In this document: positions 1-5,734 of the stretch, in pieces | Layout: every line of letters begins with the position of its first letter | How positions within the stretch are numbered: the first letter of the stretch is position 1 | Source: Chloroflexota bacterium | GTDB taxonomy: Bacteria; Chloroflexota; Anaerolineae; Promineifilales; Promineifilaceae | Reading direction: 5' to 3' | DNA length: 7,576 nt | NCBI GenBank assembly: GCA_020353135.1 | Contig: CP070688.1 | Coordinates: 1,351,430-1,359,005 of the forward strand | The notes under the pieces: model-generated | Told to the model about the DNA's origin: nothing | Seen by the model: only the letters and a program-made list of their open reading frames with translations | Database searches by the model: none | Translations under genes and position numbers: made by a program

Positions 1-58
1 GCTAATATTGAGTGGCGATGATGGGGTCTATGAAGTCGAAATAGTAGATTATCATTGA
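1..58 (+). CDS. higB: HigB-like toxin (RelE superfamily), 3' end only
   Basis: This is the 3' end of a gene that begins before the window. The last codons, from position 17 to the TGA at 56-58, read DDGVYEVEIVDYH, which resembles the C-terminus of HigB/RelE-type mRNA-cleaving toxins (usually ending in DVEI-DYH). The HigA-like start ten bases downstream supports this, because HigB precedes HigA in such operons. In the same frame the preceding residues are LILSG, whereas frame 1 reads ANIEW, closer to the family's usual 'FRW' stretch. A one-base frameshift near position 16 is therefore possible, which would mean the toxin is already dead. Too little is visible to decide. Confidence 0.6.
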   Translation, partial: LILSGDDGVYEVEIVDYH

Positions 59-67
59 GGTGAAAAA

Positions 68-151
68 ATGAGAGACTATCCTCCGATTCATCCGGGCGAA
101 ATCCTACTTGAAGAGTTTCTGAAACCAATGGGCATGAGGATAGCGCCATAA
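68..151 (+). pseudogene. higA: Truncated HigA-type antitoxin (XRE family) remnant
   Basis: The ATG at 68 follows a good ribosome site (TGAGG at 56-60, overlapping the HigB stop). It encodes 27 residues beginning MRDYPPIHPGEILLEEFLKP, the characteristic N-terminus of HigA antitoxins. Intact family members are about 95-110 residues, with a helix-turn-helix after this segment. Here the similarity ends after 'MGM' and the frame stops at TAA 149-151, so the DNA-binding domain is absent. The stop shares its last A with the ATG of the cupin gene (TAATG), so the break lies around 133-140. I infer a broken antitoxin whose start and ribosome site may now drive translation towards the cupin gene. Confidence 0.75.
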
Positions 152-465
152 TGACAAAAGTGAAGGTCACCTCATGGCCGCACGGCCGCGCCCCAACTGA
201 AGCTGGCTTACGTGACTTGTATGCGGCCGAAGGCATGACGCCTTATCGTTGGTCCAACGGCCCCCACGATCGCTACCAGGCCCACAGCCATGGTTTCCAT
301 AAGGTCATCTATGTCGTCTCGGGCTCTATCACCTTTGGCTTGCCGGAGCGAGGCGAATCGGTCACCCTTGTTGCCGGAGATCGGTTGGATTTGCCGGCCG
401 GCGTGCTCCATGATGCAGTGGTTGGACCTGATGGGGTCGTTTGCCTGGAAGGCCATCAGCGCTGA
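151..465 (+). CDS. Small single-domain cupin protein
   Basis: This 104-residue protein is a single cupin barrel. Cupin motif 1 is at about residues 41-61, with histidines H45 and H47 and the turn 'VVSGSITF'. The usual motif-1 glutamate position (four after the second histidine) is occupied by K51, with H50 beside it. Motif 2 is at about 77-90 ('AGDRLDLPAGVLH'), with the last predicted metal ligand H87. It probably binds a metal through three histidines, but the substrate cannot be told; small cupins include isomerases, dioxygenases and sensors. The start ATG overlaps the stop of the HigA remnant, and GAGG at 135-138 may be its own ribosome site at a long spacing. The following 61 bases hold no recognised gene. 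Confidence 0.75.
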   Translation: MTKVKVTSWPHGRAPTEAGLRDLYAAEGMTPYRWSNGPHDRYQAHSHGFHKVIYVVSGSITFGLPERGESVTLVAGDRLDLPAGVLHDAVVGPDGVVCLEGHQR

Positions 466-526
466 GCCACTGTCGTTCATAACTCCTTGCTTGACGGCCA
501 GTAGCGCTCCTTTCATAATAAAGCGG

Positions 527-973
527 ATGACGAATCAGCTTGAAACGCACGACATGATGGAAACTATCGCTGAACTATGTGGGCAGTACGGCGTTGTCTC
601 TCTGTACTTATTCGGTAGCCAGGCGAAATCCGTCTGGGATCAGGTAAGAACTGGCAAACCCGTTTCTTTGTTGGCAGGGCATGATCTGGATGTTGGGGTA
701 AAGTCGCGGCCGAACCACAAGCTGGGCACCAAGGGAAAAGTGAATTTGGCCCAGGACCTCGAAGAGGTATTCGGTGCGCCGCGTGTGGATCTGGTTTGTT
801 TAGAAGATGCGGATCCGTTTCTGGCGGCCAATATCATTCGCGGCGAGCGCTTGTATGCGGCCGATGCATATGCTGCCGATGAGTATGAGCTGTATATACT
901 ACGCCGCGCCGGCGACCTGGCGCCGTTTGAGCGGGCACGGCTGGACATGATCCTTGAGGGCCAGCAGACATGA
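527..973 (+). CDS. mntA: MntA-like minimal nucleotidyltransferase antitoxin
   Basis: This 148-residue protein belongs to the MNT family of DNA polymerase beta-like nucleotidyltransferases. The GS motif is at residues 30-31 ('YLFGSQAK'), the catalytic pair at D53-x-D55 ('GHDLDV'), and the third acidic residue is probably D88 in 'RVDLV'. Characterised MntA antitoxins neutralise HepT by attaching AMP units to a tyrosine next to its active site, which fits the HepT gene overlapping downstream by ATGA. The family usually has about ten residues between GS and DxD. Here there are 21, so the loop 'SVWDQVRTGKPVSLLAG' looks like an insertion. The frame is open upstream to 290, but homology begins only near ATG 527; ATGs at 554 and 557 are alternatives. 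The ribosome site is weak. Confidence 0.85.
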   Translation: MTNQLETHDMMETIAELCGQYGVVSLYLFGSQAKSVWDQVRTGKPVSLLAGHDLDVGVKSRPNHKLGTKGKVNLAQDLEEVFGAPRVDLVCLEDADPFLAANIIRGERLYAADAYAADEYELYILRRAGDLAPFERARLDMILEGQQT

Positions 974-1428
974 CACCTACGATGGTATCCGGCCGGATCA
1001 TGGCCGATCGGCTCCACTGGGCCGACAGAATGCTTAAGACAATTCGCGATCTGCCGTTAGAAGATCACGAAGCGTTTTTTGCCGACAGCCGCAACATTTG
1101 GACGGCCGATGCCTGTTTACGCCGGGCCTTGGAAGCTCTGTTTGATCTTGGTCGGCATATTGTGGCGAGAGGATTCGGCGAAGCGCCCAGTGAGTACAAA
1201 GAGGTCGCCATCGCACTGAGCAAGCACAATGTATTGACGGCCGAAGAGGCCGACTTGCTCCAAACGCTTGCTGGCTACCGCAACCGTCTGGTTCACTTCT
1301 ATCATGAAGTTAGCGCTGAAGAACTGTACGATGTGTGCGCTCATCATTTACAAGATGTAGATCGTATGATTGCTGCATACCGCCGGTGGGCACAAGATCA
1401 CCCTGAGAGAATAGACAATTCGCTATAA
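970..1428 (+). CDS. hepT: HepT-like HEPN ribonuclease toxin (DUF86)
   Basis: This 152-residue helical protein has the HEPN RNase signature R-x4-H-x-Y at R104 to Y111 ('RNRLVHFY'), the catalytic site of HepT toxins. Surrounding features fit DUF86: 'ADACLRRALEALFDLGRHIV' at about 46-65, a 'PSEYKEVAIALSKHNVLT' segment at about 73-90, and a C-terminal helix starting 'SAEELYDVC'. Y111 is the position that MntA partners AMPylate. The start overlaps the mntA stop as ATGA, so translation is probably coupled. ATGs at 982 and 1000 are possible alternatives; the latter (MADRLHWADR) would remove ten poorly conserved residues. Catalytic residues are intact, so the pair may be functional, unlike the HigBA remnant nearby. 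Confidence 0.88.
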   Translation: MTPTMVSGRIMADRLHWADRMLKTIRDLPLEDHEAFFADSRNIWTADACLRRALEALFDLGRHIVARGFGEAPSEYKEVAIALSKHNVLTAEEADLLQTLAGYRNRLVHFYHEVSAEELYDVCAHHLQDVDRMIAAYRRWAQDHPERIDNSL

Positions 1429-1473
1429 CGCATATACTAGATGCTTTGGTGGTCAACTCTGCCCTGGTTATTG

Positions 1474-1506
1474 GGACGTTCGCCGTCCTTGAGCAGGGGC
1501 ATGCTC
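1474..1506. repeat. Two tandem small hairpins in the hepT-SDR spacer
   Basis: The spacer 1429-1596 has no gene I can support. Within it are two perfect 5-bp hairpins two bases apart: GGACG/CGTCC (1474-1478 with 1484-1488, loop TTCGC) and GAGCA/TGCTC (1491-1495 with 1502-1506, loop GGGGCA). There is no U-run, so this is not a classic intrinsic terminator. It could be part of a transcript end for hepT or a protein site, or chance. Confidence 0.3.
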
Positions 1507-1596
1507 GGTGTGTGTGAGCAGCCGATCTATTTCTGGCAATTGTTGGCTGATGTGCCATGAAGTGGGTTTGAGCAAAAGTCGCTTAATGGAGAAGCA

Positions 1597-1909
1597 ATGA
1601 GTTAAAAGACATGCATTATCACCGGCGCTGATTCGGGCATTGGCAAGGCGGCCGCCATCCAAATCGTCCAAAAAGGCTACCGGGTCGTCATGGCCTGCCG
1701 CAATAAGGAACGGGGGGAAGCGGCCCTGGCCGACGTACACTTACCTGGCGACCTCGGACGAGGTGCGGGAGACAACCGGCAAGTATTACGACGACCCCAC
1801 GCGCATCGTGAACTCCTCAGGCTATAGTCGCGACCCGGTGAACATCGAAAAGCTGATGGCCATAACCTGGTCGTACTTGAGGATACCCGAGAGCGAGCCC
1901 AATAGTTAA
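1597..1909 (+). pseudogene. Short-chain dehydrogenase/reductase, broken
   Basis: A ribosome site (GGAG, 1588-1591) precedes ATG 1597, but codon 3 is TAA, probably a C-to-T change from CAA. In that frame the sequence continues as an SDR N-terminus: 'KTCIITGADSGIGKAA' has the TGxxxGIG dinucleotide-binding motif, followed by 'GYRVVMACRNKERGEAAL'. Around 1730-1742 it jumps to another frame reading 'YLATSDEVRETTGKYY', a typical SDR C-terminal tail, ending at TAA 1907-1909. About 200 central residues, including the catalytic Ser and YxxxK, are missing. An internal deletion with frameshift plus a nonsense codon makes this a clear pseudogene. The 89-codon open frame from 1640 spans only the tail and is unlikely to be a real protein. 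Confidence 0.85.
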
Positions 1910-1963
1910 GCCGTGGGGGAGAAAAAACCGCCTCGAAAATGGTAGATAGAAGCTCGTGAATAT

Positions 1964-1999
1964 GAGAGAAAGGGGGGAGCGACAATAGGCTTTTCTCTT
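1964..1999. repeat. Inverted repeat upstream of the gdmH -10 box
   Basis: AGAGAAA at 1965-1971 is repeated in inverse as TTTCTCT at 1992-1998, separated by 20 bases including a G6 run. A G-T pair extends it to eight. The right arm covers the expected -35 position of the promoter below. It could be an operator or a weak RNA structure of upstream transcripts; the low GC of the arms makes a terminator unlikely. Confidence 0.3.
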
Positions 2000-2018
2000 C
2001 AAGCAAGCCCTATATAAT
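1990..2018 (+). promoter_or_regulatory. Probable sigma-70 type promoter of the gdmH operon
   Basis: A perfect TATAAT lies at 2013-2018 (within TATATAAT) in an otherwise AT-rich, gene-free stretch (1910-2092). No good TTGACA is present; the best-spaced -35 window (1990-1995) is CTTTTC, so an activator may be needed. Start of transcription would be near 2025, leaving a leader of about 65-70 bases. I see no known guanidine riboswitch in that leader. Confidence 0.5.
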
Positions 2019-2077
2019 AAGCTGACAGTTGCCCCGATTAGTATCTCTGTTCAACAAAAACCTCTGGCATAGATCTC

Positions 2078-2084
2078 AAAGGAG
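2078..2084 (+). promoter_or_regulatory. Ribosome binding site of gdmH
   Basis: AAAGGAG ends eight bases before ATG 2093 and is the strongest Shine-Dalgarno site in the window, fixing the start of the first gene of the operon. Confidence 0.8.
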
Positions 2085-2092
2085 AAAGCACA

Positions 2093-3226
2093 ATGGCTGG
2101 TATTGAAGGTGATGTTTGGCGACAAGAACACGATCATTCCAAAGGACCAAAACGAGAACCCGGACCGATCGAGATCAATCGCTACGTAGTCAATAGCGGC
2201 GCACACGCAGGTATACCCACGTTCATGAATTGGCCGGTGTGTTTGACGCCGGAAGATTTGAAGGCGGGCGAGATTAATGTAGCCGTCATTGGTGCGCCGA
2301 TCGACATGTCTGTTGGCCAACGTGGTACGGCCTGGGGACCACGGGCATTGCGCACGGCCGATCGCTACTTGCCCGGTGGTCCGATTGCCCGAAACATACT
2401 CACCCACACCCATGTGATGTTCAAGCCATATGAGGTGCTCAACTGCGTTGATTATGGCGATGCCGGCATCGACCCGTTGAGCATCGAGAATTCCCATGAG
2501 GAAGTTCGCAAACGGGTACGCGAGATCGCTGAGACCGGCGCTTTTCCCATTGTGCTGGGCGGCGATCATTCACTTATGCGGCCGGATGGCATGGCCCTGG
2601 CCGATGTCTATGGCAAAGGCAAGGTCGGCATCATTCATTTTGACGCCCATTACGACGCTTCTGACAATCACTTCGGTCATCAGATTTCGCACGGAACGCC
2701 CGTCCGGCGGTTGATCGAAGACGGCTATGTGGACGGCAAGAACTTCATCCAAGTGGGTTTACGAGGCTACGCACCCTGGGAAGATGATGTGAAATGGATG
2801 CGCGAACAGGGCATTCGCTCTCACTACATGGCTGAGGTGGAAAGGGATGGCTTCCACAAGGTGATGGAGCGGGCCATTGCCGAGGCGCTGGACGGACCAG
2901 AAGTCATTCACATATCTTATGATATTGACTCGCTAGATCCGGCATACGCTCCAGGCACGGGTACGCCAGAACCGGGCGGCTTCACGACCCGGGAAATTTT
3001 CCCGATGATACGTCGCTTATGCGCCGAGACGCCAGTCGTTGGCATGGAACTGGTGGAAGTGGCTCCCGGCTGGGACCCCGGTTATACGACCGCGCTCAAC
3101 GGCTTGCGTATCATCCAAGAAGCTATAACCGGGATGGCCATGCGCAAACAGGGCATCACCGAGCCGCATTACCTGGACCCGCGCACCTCTGGGCAAGATC
3201 CGGTGCCCGGACAGCGGACGGATTAG
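2093..3226 (+). CDS. gdmH: Ureohydrolase family enzyme, probable Ni-dependent guanidine hydrolase
   Basis: This 377-residue protein is a complete ureohydrolase (arginase/agmatinase fold). The dinuclear metal motifs are present: 'LGGDHS' with H159, 'DAHYD' with D184, H186 and D188, and 'SYDIDSLDPA' with D277 and D279. 'SHGTP' (199-203) and 'GTGTPEPGG' (288-296) are the usual active-site loops. An N-terminal extension of about 60 residues precedes the core ('INVAVIGAPID'), making it longer than typical agmatinases of about 300-320 residues and close to Synechocystis GdmH (about 390). The decisive clue is context: dedicated HypB and HypA homologues follow, as in the gdmH-ghaA-ghaB system, where the chaperones deliver nickel. 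The inferred reaction is guanidine plus water to urea plus ammonia, in the cytoplasm. Agmatinase or guanidinobutyrase are alternatives, but those use manganese and would not explain the chaperones. Confidence 0.85.
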   Translation: MAGIEGDVWRQEHDHSKGPKREPGPIEINRYVVNSGAHAGIPTFMNWPVCLTPEDLKAGEINVAVIGAPIDMSVGQRGTAWGPRALRTADRYLPGGPIARNILTHTHVMFKPYEVLNCVDYGDAGIDPLSIENSHEEVRKRVREIAETGAFPIVLGGDHSLMRPDGMALADVYGKGKVGIIHFDAHYDASDNHFGHQISHGTPVRRLIEDGYVDGKNFIQVGLRGYAPWEDDVKWMREQGIRSHYMAEVERDGFHKVMERAIAEALDGPEVIHISYDIDSLDPAYAPGTGTPEPGGFTTREIFPMIRRLCAETPVVGMELVEVAPGWDPGYTTALNGLRIIQEAITGMAMRKQGITEPHYLDPRTSGQDPVPGQRTD

Positions 3227-3233
3227 CTGGCAA

Positions 3234-3902
3234 ATGACCGAGACGCGAATCATCGACGTTAAGAAGAAGATCCTGGGCAAGAATGACCAGATGGCCCAGG
3301 ATCTGCGGGCCGACTTCGCCCGTCATGGCGTCTTCGTGGTCAACCTGGTCAGCAGTCCGGGCGCCGGTAAGACCGAATTGCTGCGGGTTACCATGACGAA
3401 ACTGCGGAAGACGCACAAGCCCGCGGCCGTAACCGGCGACCTGGCCACCGAAAACGACGCCGCCCGCCTACTGGAAAGCGGCGCCCTGGCCAAACAGATC
3501 CTGACCGGCACCATGTGCCACCTGGAAGTGAATATGGTCAAGAGCGCCATCCAGGAGTGGGATCTGGCCGAGATCGATTTCCTGTTTATCGAGAACGTGG
3601 GTAATTTAGTTTGTCCCGGCGACTTCGACCTGGGTGAGGATCTGCGAGTGATGCTGATTGCCACCACCGAAGGCGAAGACAAGCCGCTCAAATACCCGAC
3701 GTTGATCAGCACCTGTGACGTGGTGGTGATCAACAAGATGGATATCGCCGAGGCTGTCGAGTGTGACGTCGAACTACTGGAACGCAATATTCACGAGGTC
3801 CGGCCGGGCGCGCCCATTTTCAAGACGTCAGCCAAAAAGGGAACGGGGCTGGATGAGTGGCTGGCTTTCTTGCGCGGGCGATTTGAAGAGAAGAAGTCTT
3901 AG
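3234..3902 (+). CDS. ghaB: HypB-like GTPase, nickel insertion chaperone (GhaB)
   Basis: This 222-residue SIMIBI-class GTPase resembles the hydrogenase maturation factor HypB. Visible motifs are the P-loop 'SSPGAGKT' (40-47), 'GDLATEND' (68-75), the metal-site pair C95-H96 in 'TGTMCHLE', 'ENVGNLVCP' (120-128) with C127, 'NKMD' (167-170) and 'SAKKGTG' (199-205). It lacks the N-terminal CxxCGC nickel site of E. coli HypB and the histidine-rich stretch found in others, so only the GTPase-domain metal site remains. The gene starts seven bases after gdmH with no clear ribosome site of its own, suggesting coupled translation. With no hydrogenase or urease genes in view, its likely client is the ureohydrolase upstream. 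A true hydrogenase HypB in an unusual place is the less likely alternative. Confidence 0.88.
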   Translation: MTETRIIDVKKKILGKNDQMAQDLRADFARHGVFVVNLVSSPGAGKTELLRVTMTKLRKTHKPAAVTGDLATENDAARLLESGALAKQILTGTMCHLEVNMVKSAIQEWDLAEIDFLFIENVGNLVCPGDFDLGEDLRVMLIATTEGEDKPLKYPTLISTCDVVVINKMDIAEAVECDVELLERNIHEVRPGAPIFKTSAKKGTGLDEWLAFLRGRFEEKKS

Positions 3903-4264
3903 TGCACGAATTATCTGTCGCCATGCGCATCGTCGAGGCCCTGGACCAGGAGTTGGCCGGGGAGGGGGCTGATCTGATCGTATCGACGGTGGCCATCCAG
4001 GTTGGCGCACTCACCGGGCTAGTGCCCGAGGCTCTGCAATTTTCCTGGGATTTCGCCACCGAGGGTAGCGTTCTGCAAGGCTCGAAGCTGGATATTCAGG
4101 TAGTGGACGCGGCCGGTTACTGCCCACAATGCCAGGAAGAGCGAACGATCACCAATCTACAATCCATGCGCTGCCCGGTTTGTCGCGCGCCCATAGGTCA
4201 GATAAGCGGCGGCAACGAACTGGAGATCCTGACCGTGGAAATTCAATCAGAGATCCATGCCTGA
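3902..4264 (+). CDS. ghaA: HypA-like nickel metallochaperone (GhaA)
   Basis: This 120-residue protein is a full-length HypA homologue. It starts at GTG 3902, the only start that gives the family's N-terminus 'MHELSVAMRIVEAL', whose H2 and E3 belong to the nickel-binding site. A structural zinc site is formed by C74-x2-C77 and C91-x2-C94, separated by 13 residues. The start overlaps the ghaB stop (TAGTG), so the two chaperones are translationally linked and probably made together. By analogy with HypA/HypB, it would hold nickel and pass it to the enzyme with the GTPase's help. The gene order hydrolase-HypB-HypA differs from the hydrolase-HypA-HypB order recalled for Synechocystis. Confidence 0.88.
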   Translation: MHELSVAMRIVEALDQELAGEGADLIVSTVAIQVGALTGLVPEALQFSWDFATEGSVLQGSKLDIQVVDAAGYCPQCQEERTITNLQSMRCPVCRAPIGQISGGNELEILTVEIQSEIHA

Positions 4265-5702
4265 TCCTGAATCTCCGGAACAGCGACCCGGTTCGACAAG
4301 GCTCCGGCCGCCTTCCTTCGAGCGTCGTTTCATTGCCTCTGAAACGGATGACGCAGATACGCTGGTGGCCCTGGCCAGCGACGAAAGTTACTTCGTCCGG
4401 CGGCAAGCCGTCCAGAATCCCAATACGCCAGGGTGGATCCTCGATCTGCTAGTGAAAGCGGGCGCCACAGCTGACCTTCGCGGCAGGGGCGCCATTGACC
4501 CCGATCTCGACGGCGATTCCTTGCGCCGCCTGGTCGAAACTGGTCCCTGGGCAAGACAGTTAGTGGCCGAGCATCCCAACACGCCGGCCGCGGTGCTGGC
4601 GGCGCTCAAGGATCAGCCGTCGATCCCCTTGCGGTTAGCTATAGCCGGGCATCCCAACGCAGACGGAGACACCCTGGCGGCTTCATGCTGTAACATTGAA
4701 GCTGGCATTCGGGCGGCGGCCGCAGCCAATCCCAATTGCCCGTCAGAAGTGATAGAGATATTGCGCGCCGCCGGCGCCAGGCCCGATTTGGCGGGCGTTA
4801 CGCGCAGCTTTGCACCTCTAACCGGGGAGCAATTAACCCGGCTGGCCGATTTGGGCGCCTGGGCACGATTCCTGGCCGCGCGGCATCCTGACAGCCCGCC
4901 CGACCTGTTGGTGAACATCTCGAGCGATCCTGAATGGCGGGTTCGTTCCGGGTTAATTGACAACCCCAATACGCCGGATAGCCTCATAGAGGGAGCGCTA
5001 AACGCGCCGGTGGCGGACGATGTGTCGACTATCCGCTGCCTGAGCCGGACGTCGATTCCGGCCGAGATCCAGGTTAAACTGGCTCGCTACCCAGACCCAG
5101 AAGTGCGGTTGGCCCTGGCCCGCCATCCGGCCGCGACGCCAGAGATGCTGGGCCGGCTGGTTAGTGACGGTAGCAAAGAAATCCGGCGATTGGCGGCCGG
5201 CCACCCCAAAACCAGGGCGGCCGATGCGCAGCTGTTGGTCCGGGCTGGGTCAACGCCGGATCTGATGGGCTTGAGCGAGCCTGATCCCAAGATGCCGGCT
5301 GAAGAAATCGAGACCTTGCTGGAGGGCGGCGTCTGGGCCCGGCAACTGGCCGTGCGCCATCCCAATACGGACGGCGACACAATGGCCCGTTTGCTCTGCG
5401 ATCGGGAACCAAAGATCCGGGAATGGGCGGCCGTGCATCCCAATTTGCCGGCCGAGACCAAGCGCGATCTGATCCGCGCCGGTAGCGGCACTGACCTTCA
5501 AGGCTTCATGCCGCCCGACCCTGATTTGCCGCCGGCTAGGCTGCGGCAGATCTGCGCCTTGGGTTCCTGGGGCGAGTGGGTCGTGGCCAACAACCCATAT
5601 GCTCCGGCCGATCTGTTGGAAACTCTGGCCCAATCAGCGGATCCCCAGATTCGGCGATTCGTGACCCTTAATCCGGGGACAGAAGATTCTTCTGATCCGT
5701 GA
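4257..5702 (+). CDS. Variant leucine-rich repeat (LRV) solenoid protein
   Basis: This 481-residue protein consists almost entirely of helical repeats of the LRV type. Twelve copies of a motif like 'xxxRxLVAxHPNTP' have their N/H-P positions at residues 54, 106, 132, 158, 210, 236, 290, 316, 368, 394, 446 and 472. The steps are 26 or 52 (once 54), so the period is 26. Four of the 52-residue gaps carry a second unit, 'RAGxxxDLxG' (from residues 67, 171, 329 and 407), always 31 residues before a tryptophan in 'WAR' or 'WGE' (98, 202, 360, 438). There is no signal peptide, membrane segment or cysteine cluster like the Fe-S domain of Azotobacter LrvA. It overlaps the ghaA stop by eight bases, so it belongs to the operon. 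Function is unknown; a binding scaffold for the hydrolase or chaperones is conceivable. Confidence 0.85.
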   Translation: MPDPESPEQRPGSTRLRPPSFERRFIASETDDADTLVALASDESYFVRRQAVQNPNTPGWILDLLVKAGATADLRGRGAIDPDLDGDSLRRLVETGPWARQLVAEHPNTPAAVLAALKDQPSIPLRLAIAGHPNADGDTLAASCCNIEAGIRAAAAANPNCPSEVIEILRAAGARPDLAGVTRSFAPLTGEQLTRLADLGAWARFLAARHPDSPPDLLVNISSDPEWRVRSGLIDNPNTPDSLIEGALNAPVADDVSTIRCLSRTSIPAEIQVKLARYPDPEVRLALARHPAATPEMLGRLVSDGSKEIRRLAAGHPKTRAADAQLLVRAGSTPDLMGLSEPDPKMPAEEIETLLEGGVWARQLAVRHPNTDGDTMARLLCDREPKIREWAAVHPNLPAETKRDLIRAGSGTDLQGFMPPDPDLPPARLRQICALGSWGEWVVANNPYAPADLLETLAQSADPQIRRFVTLNPGTEDSSDP

Positions 5703-5734
5703 GAATCCGCGCTCTGTTCTTGAAGGAATGACAA

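Noticed and set aside
290..526. N-terminal extension of the MntA protein from ATG 290
   Set aside because: The extra 79 residues are the out-of-frame shadow of the cupin gene and the spacer; nucleotidyltransferase similarity starts only after 527.
1474..1506. Two adjacent hairpins as a guanidine-II (mini-ykkC) riboswitch
   Set aside because: That class needs ACGR loops in both hairpins; the loops here are TTCGC and GGGGCA, and the pair precedes the SDR pseudogene rather than gdmH.
1756..1767. GGACGAGGTGCG, identical to the 5' part of the guanidine-III riboswitch as I remember it
   Set aside because: It lies in the SDR pseudogene tail, where it codes for the expected 'SDEVR' residues. The second half of the riboswitch consensus is not found downstream, and it sits over 320 bases before gdmH. 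A covariance search would settle it, but coincidence is likelier.
1640..1909. An intact 89-residue gene
   Set aside because: Its first half is a frame-shifted reading of the SDR N-terminus and only the tail matches SDRs; it is part of the pseudogene.
2051..2569. 172-codon minus-strand open frame opposite gdmH
   Set aside because: It is a shadow of the strongly supported gdmH coding frame and has no recognisable domain or ribosome site.
2093..3226. Annotation as agmatinase (speB)
   Set aside because: The fold and metal motifs allow it, but the long N-terminal extension and the attached nickel chaperones fit guanidine hydrolase better.
3234..4264. Hydrogenase maturation operon (hypB-hypA)
   Set aside because: No hypC, hypD, hypE, hypF or hydrogenase subunit is present, and the genes are tightly coupled to a ureohydrolase.
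4455..5702. CRISPR array or DNA tandem repeat in the repeat-rich region
   Set aside because: The repetition is at the protein level (26 residues) with diverged nucleotides; no exact direct repeats with uniform spacers occur.
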